A stretch of DNA of 20,741 nucleotides from the IMG/VR virus record IMGVR_UViG_3300025769_001065, positions 1 through 20,741 of that record. One strand, given 5' to 3'. Origin of the DNA: a virus. Below are positions 7,696 through 13,040 of the stretch, in pieces (the first letter of the stretch is position 1; the number at the start of each line of letters is the position of its first letter). The translations under genes and the position numbers were made by a program. The notes beneath the pieces are model-generated. The model worked only from the letters and a program-made list of their open reading frames with translations. It did not search any database and was not told the DNA's origin.

Positions 7696-9870
7696 ATGGG
7701 ACTTACATTATTTAATGAACAAATAAATCAAACGTACCCAGCTTTAATTAAGTTTGGGGACAATCAACCAATTAGTGGTAGCTTAAAGGTCCTGAGTGAT
7801 GGTCAGGGTACTGATCTACCTGTTCAAATTAGTACGGGTGTTGTAACCTTTACCGCGGTAGTAAATGTCCAGGCACCAACCCAAAATTCACATGCAACGA
7901 CCAAGTTATATGTGGATACTCAAATTGGTAACGAAGAAACTGCTCGTATCGCTGGTGATGCTAACTTACAGACCCAAATTGATAATATTACTGCAGGTGT
8001 TGGTAGTGTTATTAGTATCGATGGTATTGATGGAGTTGTAGATTTAGTAGAAGGTAATGAAATAACAATTACACCTAATACTACAACAGGCCAAATTACA
8101 ATTGCAGTTTCAACAACTTTAACAGATTTAATAGCTCAAAACACTACAACGGCCAATGCTGCTTTAACTTTAGCTACCAGTAATTTAGGATTGATTAATA
8201 CTAATACTGGTGATATTCAAGATTTAGTTTCAGGTATTGGTAATGTGACAGGAGTTAAGACTACAGGTCAACCTAATATTATTAGTGTTGTTGAATTTGC
8301 TGCAGGTAATAATGTTACTCTTAACCAAAGTGGTCAAATAATTACTATTAATGCTTCAGGTACTGGTGGAGCTGCCGTAGATTCAGTTAATGGAGAAACA
8401 GGAGCTGTTGTATTACAATCAACAGACCTTGATTTATTAACAATTACTCCAGATACTGGTACAGGTCAAATTAACTTTGAAGTATTAAGACAAAGAACCC
8501 AGTTAGAAGATATTAAAAACGTAACAGCAGGTACACTACTTAAAGGTAGAGCCTTACATATTACCGGTGCTACTGGTAATGAAGTTGAAGTAATTTATGC
8601 TGATGCTGCTTCAGGTTTAGCTGCTCATTTAATTAACTGGCAAGATCTATCACCAGGCCAATCAGGAAAAGGAGTATCATCTGGATTTATTAATAACGTA
8701 TTAATACCTGATACTTCTCTTTATCCTCCTGGCACTGAGGTTTATTTAGCTAATAATGGTGGATTTTCACCTAACAAACCAACAGGTACATCAATTGTAC
8801 AATTTTTAGGAGTTGTATTCAATAGAAGCGTACCTTCAGGTAATGGTACTATTTCAGGTCTTATTCAAAATCTTGGAGTAGAAAATCAACTTCCAAATCT
8901 TCAACAGGACTATATTTGGGTAGGTGATGCTAATGGTGTACCACAAGCTGTTAGTTCATCAACTATTGGAACGACTACCACAATCAACAATAATGCAAAC
9001 AACAAAATCATCACTGGCTCTGACACGGCTGATACTCTTGAAGCTGAGGCTAAGTTTACCTACGATGGTACTAATGTCGATATCATTGGTGCTGGTGTAT
9101 CAGATGGATTGAGGATTACTGGTGGTAATATTGGCGGTGCAGCACCTTCTCTTGGTCTTATAAGTGGATCGAATTTTAATAGGATTGATGTAAAGACTGA
9201 TTTGGTTCTTCAGAATCAAGCTAAGATTGCTTTTGATAGTGACCCAACCAATACTTACATAGCTGCTGATGCTGTGACTCCTGAGAACATTCAGTTCCAT
9301 GCTGATGGGGATTTGCAATTCTACCCTGACAATGCATTTGAGGTCTACACTGTAGCTGTAGGTGCTACTAAGGTATTTAATGTTGATAGTGGAATCTCTA
9401 ACGCAAGAGTTAGTATTGGCTATCCAGCCGTTTCAGGCCCAAGAGAGCTTAATGTAGTTGGAGGTATTACATTTAATGAGGACTTCTTTGACCATGAAGA
9501 CACTCAATCTACACTGACATGGAAGGGTGAGACCATCAATCTTGGTACTGCTGTAGCAACCACTGCTGGTAGACTCTACTATTGGACTGGAACAACTTGG
9601 TCATTAGCAGATGCTGATGTACTTGCTGCTGCATCGAGTCTGTTGGCTATTGCTACTAGTACTATATCATCTAGAGGTATGCTTATAAACGGTTGGTACG
9701 AGATTCAAACTGTATTTTCAAATGGTCAACTTTATATGTCTCCATCAGCAGGAGAGTTTACAACCACACAACCATCTACATCTGGCCAGTACGTCAGAGT
9801 AGTAGGTCATGGCACTAATACGAATTTGATTCGTTTCAATCCATCAAATGATTTTTATGAAGTAGAATAA
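7696..9870 (+). CDS. Tail fibre / appendage protein
   Basis: A 724-residue protein rich in Thr, Asn, Gly, Ser and Val, typical of elongated trimeric fibres. Recognisable fibre elements are SHATTKLYVDTQI near residues 65-77, a short coiled-coil-like ARIAGDANLQTQIDN near 83-97, and SVNGETGAVVLQSTDLDL near 230-247. Repeated beta-strand blocks follow, and the C-terminal module (WYEIQTVFSNGQLYMSPSAG, then VRVVGHGTNTNLIRFNPSND) resembles modules seen in environmental phage fibres. Base use changes along the gene: the first part (to about 8900) uses TTA for Leu almost throughout, while the rest mixes CTT, TTG and CTG, suggesting a mosaic joined from two sources. It likely mediates host attachment and is followed by another adhesin with overlapping stop and start. 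Confidence 0.75.
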   Translation: MGLTLFNEQINQTYPALIKFGDNQPISGSLKVLSDGQGTDLPVQISTGVVTFTAVVNVQAPTQNSHATTKLYVDTQIGNEETARIAGDANLQTQIDNITAGVGSVISIDGIDGVVDLVEGNEITITPNTTTGQITIAVSTTLTDLIAQNTTTANAALTLATSNLGLINTNTGDIQDLVSGIGNVTGVKTTGQPNIISVVEFAAGNNVTLNQSGQIITINASGTGGAAVDSVNGETGAVVLQSTDLDLLTITPDTGTGQINFEVLRQRTQLEDIKNVTAGTLLKGRALHITGATGNEVEVIYADAASGLAAHLINWQDLSPGQSGKGVSSGFINNVLIPDTSLYPPGTEVYLANNGGFSPNKPTGTSIVQFLGVVFNRSVPSGNGTISGLIQNLGVENQLPNLQQDYIWVGDANGVPQAVSSSTIGTTTTINNNANNKIITGSDTADTLEAEAKFTYDGTNVDIIGAGVSDGLRITGGNIGGAAPSLGLISGSNFNRIDVKTDLVLQNQAKIAFDSDPTNTYIAADAVTPENIQFHADGDLQFYPDNAFEVYTVAVGATKVFNVDSGISNARVSIGYPAVSGPRELNVVGGITFNEDFFDHEDTQSTLTWKGETINLGTAVATTAGRLYYWTGTTWSLADADVLAAASSLLAIATSTISSRGMLINGWYEIQTVFSNGQLYMSPSAGEFTTTQPSTSGQYVRVVGHGTNTNLIRFNPSNDFYEVE

Positions 9871-10676
9871 TGGCAAATGCAGTAAAGACATACAATGGTG
9901 GTGATGCTTTCTTGCTGAAGCCTAATGGGATAGATAGCAGGACTGTCAATAAGCTGTTGTACACCCCAAGCCAGATTCCTCAGCAAGGTATCTTGGCTAA
10001 TTATGACCCAGCACACCCTGATAGCTATTCTGGTACAGGTACTTCAATGTTTGACTTGTCAGGTAATGGTCAAACAATTACTTTGAATGGTGGGTTAGAG
10101 AGTGGTTATGTTCAGAATGGCTGGTTTACATCTGATAATGTAAATGACTATGGTCAAAGTGGGACTAATAGTGTTACTATAAATGGGACAGCACTCACTA
10201 TGGGAATGTGGATGAGGCTTAATGTTTACCCTACTGCAAACTTTAATATTGGTTGTGGGGCATTTGCAAATGGTACACTTACTGGGAACTTTATAGACAT
10301 AAGAAAAACATCAACACAAATTCAAGCAAGGTCAAGGTATCAAGATAGTTCTGGTACCCTTGAGGTATTACAACTTGGTAGCAATCCATTGAGTGTTGGA
10401 ACTTGGTATTACATAGCATCAACCTTTGATAGTGCTACAACTACTATGATGTTGTACCTTTTTGATGGGACTGGACTTGTTAACTCAAATACAAATACTA
10501 GCACCCCATGTGATTTTGTAAATAATCCACTAGTGGGTTCAATTGTTTACAATGGATTATCAGGTTTTTATGCACCCATATCAACTGGTGAAGCACATTT
10601 CTATCAAGGGACAGCACTATCACAGGCAAGAATAGAGAACATTTACGAAAACACGAAAGCAAGATATGGCTACTAA
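9870..10676 (+). CDS. LamG/concanavalin A-like adhesin, likely receptor-binding protein
   Basis: A 268-residue protein. After an N-terminal attachment segment of about 40 residues, residues about 43-265 follow the laminin-G/concanavalin A-like jelly-roll pattern: YDPAHPDSY, then LSGNGQTITLNGG, LTMGMWMRL, VGTWYYIASTFDS, TMMLYLFDG and a final EAHFYQGTALSQARIENIYEN. Proteins of this type are carbohydrate-binding lectin-like domains on phage tails and cell surfaces. It shares one base with the tail fibre gene at 9870 and overlaps the next small gene by 11 bases. I saw no GGCC in it, in contrast to the tail genes elsewhere, which agrees with it being an exchangeable host-range cassette. Placement in the virion is inferred. 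Confidence 0.75.
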   Translation: MANAVKTYNGGDAFLLKPNGIDSRTVNKLLYTPSQIPQQGILANYDPAHPDSYSGTGTSMFDLSGNGQTITLNGGLESGYVQNGWFTSDNVNDYGQSGTNSVTINGTALTMGMWMRLNVYPTANFNIGCGAFANGTLTGNFIDIRKTSTQIQARSRYQDSSGTLEVLQLGSNPLSVGTWYYIASTFDSATTTMMLYLFDGTGLVNSNTNTSTPCDFVNNPLVGSIVYNGLSGFYAPISTGEAHFYQGTALSQARIENIYENTKARYGY

Positions 10677-10887
10677 ACTTTATAAGGTCTACCCAGCAAG
10701 AGACTACGATAATTTGGATTCGATCAAATTTACTACTAATATAAGATGGAGTAATGACGGTTCTGAGTTCATTGTTGAGTTCAAAGAACAGCCTCACGGT
10801 AACACTGTCGTACTGACTCATCAAGAAGCTGTTGATTTAATGAGTACTGAAGAGTGGAGATATCCTGATGACCTGTTTGAAGTTTAA
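10666..10887 (+). CDS. Unknown 73-residue protein
   Basis: A short protein overlapping the adhesin gene by 11 bases, starting ATGGCTACTAAAC. It has alternating charged and aromatic residues (KLYKVYPARDYDNL, FIVEFKEQ, TEEWRYPDDLF), no membrane segment and no known motif. It may be a small chaperone or cap for the adhesin or fibre, as is common for short genes directly downstream of tail fibre genes, but this is position-based inference only. Confidence 0.6.
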   Translation: MATKLYKVYPARDYDNLDSIKFTTNIRWSNDGSEFIVEFKEQPHGNTVVLTHQEAVDLMSTEEWRYPDDLFEV

Positions 10888-10902
10888 GAATTTATTCATA
10901 TC

Positions 10903-10932
10903 TTTTGAAAATTAATCAAATAAATAACTTAC
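10903..10932 (+). promoter_or_regulatory. Putative promoter/operator: TTTTGA-N11-ATAAATAACTTAC
   Basis: TTTTGA (10903-10908) is followed after 11 bases by ATAAATAACTTAC (10920-10932), which abuts the start codon of the holin gene at 10933. The same two boxes, spaced by 12, occur at 11223-11253, and a related pair at 12149-12170. The 13-base identity ATAAATAACTTAC in two separate intergenic regions is unlikely to be chance. It may be a promoter for the phage sigma factor or a shared translation leader. Confidence 0.4.
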
Positions 10933-11112
10933 ATGAAAAAGCCACAAGTTTTAGGAATTATCAGACACGCCCTTACTTTTATCGGCGGTCTATTAGTAAT
11001 GCAAGGTGTTGTAGATGATGCAGTTATTGCAGAATTATCAGGCGCTTTAATGACAGTAATCGGCGGTATATGGTCGATCATTGATAAATCAACTGAAAAA
11101 GAAAATAGATAA
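10933..11112 (+). CDS. Holin, Pam3-gp28-like
   Basis: A 59-residue ORF from ATG 10933 to TAA 11110-11112. The pattern RHALTFIGGLLVMQGVV, followed by a polar turn, a second hydrophobic helix with ALMTVIGGIWSII and a basic end, matches the Pam3-gp28 family of putative phage holins: an RHxLTxxGGxLVxxG helix then a GxxWSxxxK helix. Two membrane spans would lie near residues 9-27 and 37-51. Holins oligomerise in the inner membrane to trigger lysis. No endolysin follows; the next feature is a strong terminator. The small size explains why it is easily missed. Confidence 0.75.
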   Translation: MKKPQVLGIIRHALTFIGGLLVMQGVVDDAVIAELSGALMTVIGGIWSIIDKSTEKENR

Positions 11113-11153
11113 ATAGATTAACGTTTCATTTGTGTTTCATTTTTTGTTTTTTT

Positions 11154-11186
11154 GGGGGACCCTATTAGGCCGGGGTCCCCTTTTTT
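11154..11186 (+). terminator. Rho-independent terminator after holin gene
   Basis: GGGGACCC (11155-11162) pairs perfectly with GGGTCCCC (11173-11180) around a 10-base loop containing GGCC, and six T follow at 11181-11186. It lies 41 bases past the holin stop and closes the long portal-to-holin transcription unit. The T-rich run before the stem would not make a U-tract on the other strand, so it works in the + direction. Confidence 0.93.
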
Positions 11187-11222
11187 GTGTAATAATATAA
11201 TATTTTTCATAAATTTAACCTT

Positions 11223-11253
11223 TTTTGATGAAACAGTTAGATAAATAACTTAC
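11223..11253 (+). promoter_or_regulatory. Putative promoter/operator before HNH gene
   Basis: TTTTGA (11223-11228), 12 bases, then ATAAATAACTTAC (11241-11253). It lies between the terminator and the HNH gene (start 11296), exactly where a new transcript would need to begin. It shares the 13-base downstream box with the site before the holin gene and contains one ATGAAACA copy (11228-11235). Confidence 0.45.
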
Positions 11254-11295
11254 AATGCTACTTAAAGTATTGTTAAAAAACATAACAAATGAAAC

Positions 11296-11700
11296 ATGTT
11301 AGACTTATTCGATTATGAAACGCCAGAAGAATGGAAACAATTCCACGTATCTTATGTTAAAAAATCTAAAGCATTAAAAAGATATTGGTGGATCTCTAGC
11401 TATGGCCGAGTTAAAGTTACATTCAATTACAAAAGAAAAGAATACTTTCCACATTTGGGATTAACAGGTCGTGGATATGAGGCTATTTCAATCAATGATG
11501 CTATTGAAAAGTACGTACATAGACTGGTTGCTAGATTCTTTATACCGAATCCATTTAATCATCCAGTTGTTAATCACAAAGACTTAGATAAAACTAATAA
11601 CCATGTTGATAATTTAGAGTGGGTAACACATCAAGAGAATGCTAGACATTATCATAATTGGAAAGAGTTTATTGAATTTTTAGAGAATGAAGAAGACTAA
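11296..11700 (+). CDS. HNH homing endonuclease with NUMOD4-like N-terminus
   Basis: A 134-residue protein. Residues about 28-42 (KRYWWISSYGRVKV) form a NUMOD4-like DNA-binding start. The HNH nuclease core is YVHRLVARFFIPNP (73-86), then VVNHKDLDKTNNHVDNLEWV (91-110) and THQENARH, with His75, His94 and His103/Asn106 in the expected places for the metal-binding beta-beta-alpha fold. Free-standing phage HNH genes of this kind are usually selfish homing elements that cut homologous sites in competing phages. It has its own promoter-like region upstream, and ATGAAACATG overlaps its start codon. It could instead nick at packaging sites like terminase-associated HNH proteins, but its distance from terL argues against that. 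Confidence 0.85.
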   Translation: MLDLFDYETPEEWKQFHVSYVKKSKALKRYWWISSYGRVKVTFNYKRKEYFPHLGLTGRGYEAISINDAIEKYVHRLVARFFIPNPFNHPVVNHKDLDKTNNHVDNLEWVTHQENARHYHNWKEFIEFLENEED

Positions 11701-11866
11701 TAATGAATGGGGTTACGAGGACCCTGGAGGTGATCTGAGGCTATTAATTAGCTTCGACTATAATAACTATAGTTATGAGTCTCCAGGGTTCCTAGCCTAT
11801 CCTAAAATGAAAAAGAAGCAACATGCAAATGTTTTTCATAAAAATAGTAATAATGGATTATTTTGA
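11687..11866 (+). CDS. Short ORF, 59 residues, of uncertain reality
   Basis: ATG 11687 overlaps the last 14 bases of the HNH gene, and TGA 11864-11866 overlaps a TTG start of the next ORF, so it makes a continuous chain of coupled genes. The product is polar (KKTNNEWGYEDPGG at the start, YESPGFLAYPKMKKKQH in the middle) with no known motif. The DNA for residues about 11-36 also folds into a strong branched inverted-repeat structure (11718-11793), so this stretch may be a noncoding RNA in which the frame is open by chance, or both. Confidence 0.35.
   Translation: MKKTNNEWGYEDPGGDLRLLISFDYNNYSYESPGFLAYPKMKKKQHANVFHKNSNNGLF
11718..11793 (+). ncRNA. Candidate structured RNA, three-way junction
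   Basis: AGGACCCTGGAG (11718-11729) pairs with CTCCAGGGTTCCT (11781-11793) as 12 pairs with one bulged T. Inside, GAGGCTA (11737-11743) pairs with TAGCTTC (11749-11755) around TTAAT, including one G-U pair. ATAAC (11763-11767) pairs with GTTAT (11772-11776) around TATA and is extended by ACT/AGT at 11757-11759 and 11778-11780. The three helices meet in a compact junction with a 7-base linker (GTGATCT). No hammerhead core (CUGAUGA/GAAA) is present. A structured RNA, mRNA control element or DNA cruciform are all possible. Confidence 0.4.
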
Positions 11867-12075
11867 AGTATTTAAGACTAGTTGGATTTAATAAGACAAA
11901 TTGCGAGAATCCTGTGATACAGGTACCTATTCTTCAGGCCGAATGTATCCAGGATTCTTTTGTCTTTTATTTAGATAAAAAAGAATTAGAAGAACATTTA
12001 AAGAACTCAAAGATTAACTACATACATGATAAATGGTTTGAAGATTTAAATATTGATGATTACCTGATCCACTGA
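11863..12075 (+). CDS. Unknown 70-residue protein, TTG start
   Basis: The frame opens at TTG 11863, overlapping the previous TGA as TTGA, and contains no ATG, so TTG or a nearby ATT must be the start if it is real. The product looks protein-like (QAECIQDSFVFYLDKKELEE then KINYIHDKWFEDLNIDDYLI), mostly alpha/beta with acidic and aromatic residues and no membrane span. No family is recognised. Within it GAATCCTG (about 11902-11909) and CAGGATTC are inverse complements with a further ATAC/GTAT pair inside, so the mRNA may fold. It sits in the HNH block ahead of the structured gap. Confidence 0.5.
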   Translation: MKYLRLVGFNKTNCENPVIQVPILQAECIQDSFVFYLDKKELEEHLKNSKINYIHDKWFEDLNIDDYLIH

Positions 12076-12080
12076 TTGTT

Positions 12081-12102
12081 ATAGAAGTGTCATAGAAGTG
12101 TC
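12081..12102 (+). repeat. Tandem repeat, two 11-base units (ATAGAAGTGTC)
   Basis: ATAGAAGTGTC occurs twice in direct succession right after the stop codon of the preceding ORF, followed by ATAATAAT. It opens the gene-free stretch 12076-12575. Two perfect 11-base units may be a binding iteron or a replication slip. Confidence 0.7.
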
Positions 12103-12148
12103 ATAATAATATTAAACACTAAAAAAAGTTTAAATATTTTCACTTTTA

Positions 12149-12170
12149 TTGAAACATTATAGATAAATAG
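12149..12170 (+). promoter_or_regulatory. Promoter-like site: TTGAAACA then AGATAAATAG
   Basis: TTGAAACA (12149-12156) is followed by AGATAAATAG (12161-12170). TGAAACA plus AGATAAATA also occur together at 11229-11247 with a spacer shorter by one. It lies just upstream of the series of nested hairpins beginning at 12190, so it could drive a noncoding transcript or the leader of the sigma-factor operon. Confidence 0.35.
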
Positions 12171-12441
12171 AAGTATAAGACATAATAACAGTGGCTGGAG
12201 CAACCCACTTAAAATAGACTCGAAACTTCAGTTATACCAACTGTTGGATCGAGTAAATTAAATGTTTGATTAGGCCTTAAGTTTCTTTTATAAGTTTTGT
12301 CCTGTTGGCCCGCTTAAGACTTCCTATCATCCGTTATTTTTTAATCTTTTAAACTTGTAGGGGGCCAACAAAGAACTTAAAGGAATTAAAATACAAGATT
12401 AACAAAATACCAAAAAGATGAGCATTCAATATCAATTGTGT

Positions 12442-12476
12442 TCAGTTGAATTTTGTCATTAGACAAAATTAACTGA
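12442..12476 (+). other. Strong A/T-rich hairpin, 15 pairs with one bulge
   Basis: TCAGTT (12442-12447) and AATTTTGTC (12449-12457) pair with GACAAAATT (12462-12470) and AACTGA (12471-12476); G12448 is bulged and the loop is ATTA. One base separates it from the GC-rich dyad that follows. No T-tract follows directly, so it is not a normal terminator. Confidence 0.8.
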
Positions 12477-12477
12477 C

Positions 12478-12514
12478 TCAGCCGCGACGATCACGACGTG
12501 ATCGCGCCGGCTGA
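12478..12514. other. GC-rich dyad, 37 bases, candidate origin or protein-binding site
   Basis: TCAGCCG (12478-12484) pairs with CGGCTGA (12508-12514), and CGATCAC (12488-12494) with GTGATCG (12498-12504), around GAC, separated by a symmetric 3x3 internal loop. It is by far the most GC-rich patch in an A/T-rich genome and is rich in CpG steps. The following bases are CAACAATATAAAAA, with no T-tract, so it does not look like a terminator. A replication origin hairpin, a cos/pac site 1.6 kb before the terminase genes, or an operator are candidates. Confidence 0.6.
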
Positions 12515-12575
12515 CAACAATATAAAAATTACTTATCTTAATAGGATAAATAAGGTAACAAAACAAATAAACACA

Positions 12576-13040
12576 ATGAAAATAACTATTCCTTCTGATT
12601 ATGAATCCTTTGGTAAAGAAATACCTGAAAGAACAATGGTATTGATTGCTTTAATGTACAGATTAGAAAAGTATTATAAAGTTGATGAATGGTACACTTT
12701 TTGGTTACATGATGTTGTAACTATAGTTGGTATTAAAGTTACAACTAATATTCCTAAAAACTTAACTAATCTTGAAGCTCACCTTAAGAAATTCATAAAT
12801 ACAGCTAATTTTGATTCAAATAGATTAAGCCTTAAACTTAAAAAGTATGGTTACAGATATGATGTTGAGTATACCTTAACTGAAACAGAATCAATTATTC
12901 TACAAACACATCTTGATGGTATTAAGAATAAAGATTTTGAAGAACCTAAAATAGACAAGTACACTGAATTTTTTAAAGATGCAACCTATTATACGGAAGA
13001 AAGCTTAGCTAAAAAATTACTTAGAAATATAAATGCTTGA
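12576..13040 (+). CDS. Unknown 154-residue protein upstream of sigma factor
   Basis: I place the start at ATG 12576 (MKITIPSDYESFGKEIPE), after an A-rich leader. The frame is open to a GTG at 12498, but that GTG is inside a strong DNA dyad. The protein is Lys-, Tyr- and Thr-rich and appears alpha/beta: EIPERTMVLIALMYRLEKYY near 14-33, a linker with VVTIVGIKVTTNIPKNLTNL, then LSLKLKKYGYRYDVEYTLTE near 86-105 and a helical end. No catalytic motif is seen. It overlaps the sigma factor start by 8 bases, so the two are coupled. It could be a regulator or sigma partner, or the only unrecognised candidate for a replication function. I saw no GGCC in it. Confidence 0.7.
   Translation: MKITIPSDYESFGKEIPERTMVLIALMYRLEKYYKVDEWYTFWLHDVVTIVGIKVTTNIPKNLTNLEAHLKKFINTANFDSNRLSLKLKKYGYRYDVEYTLTETESIILQTHLDGIKNKDFEEPKIDKYTEFFKDATYYTEESLAKKLLRNINA

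Larger units (their letters stand above)
11123..11295. repeat. 11-base inverted repeat and ATGAAAC cluster around the terminator
   Basis: GTTTCATTTGT at 11123-11133 is the exact inverse complement of ACAAATGAAAC at 11285-11295. Within this 183-base gap the 7-mer ATGAAAC or its complement occurs four times: GTTTCAT at 11123 and 11134, ATGAAAC at 11228 and 11289. The last copy runs into the HNH endonuclease start codon. The gap otherwise holds a terminator (11154-11186) and one promoter-like site (11223-11253). The repeats could be operators or the edges of an inserted HNH cassette. Confidence 0.5.
12185..12514 (+). ncRNA. Candidate large structured RNA or structured leader/origin region
   Basis: The stretch 12076-12575 has no convincing ORF on either strand but is dense in inverted repeats. 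In order: AGTGG/CCACT (12190-12194, 12205-12209); ACTCGA/TCGAGT (12218-12223, 12249-12254) enclosing CAGTT/AACTG (12229-12233, 12239-12243); a long helix CCTT, AAGTT, CTT (12275-12287) with AAG, AACTT, AAGG (12371-12383) and one bulge on each side, continued inside by TGTTGGCCC/GGGCCAACA (12303-12311, 12362-12370); then the two hairpins at 12442-12476 and 12478-12514. AGTGG can instead pair with CCACT at 12069-12073, giving a possible switch. It may be an RNA, a 5' leader for the sigma operon, or a DNA element. Confidence 0.5.

Noticed and set aside
11718-11793. A hammerhead ribozyme or tRNA
   Set aside because: The three helices lack the CUGAUGA and GAAA core, and the arms and loops do not match a tRNA cloverleaf or anticodon arm.
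11858-11866. A -1 ribosomal frameshift joining the ORFs at 11687 and 11863
   Set aside because: The bases TTATTTTGA do not form a canonical X XXY YYZ slippery site in the upstream frame; stop-start coupling by TTGA is simpler.
12081-12102. The beginning of a CRISPR array
   Set aside because: There are only two 11-base units directly abutting, with no spacers.
12478-12514. The GC-rich hairpin as a terminator
   Set aside because: It is followed by CAACAATATAAAAA and lacks a T-tract in either direction, and the internal loop is unusual for a terminator.
12498-12575. GTG 12498 as the start of the gene ending at 13040
   Set aside because: The GTG lies inside the right arm of a strong GC-rich dyad, while ATG 12576 has a typical A-rich leader and gives a more protein-like N-terminus.
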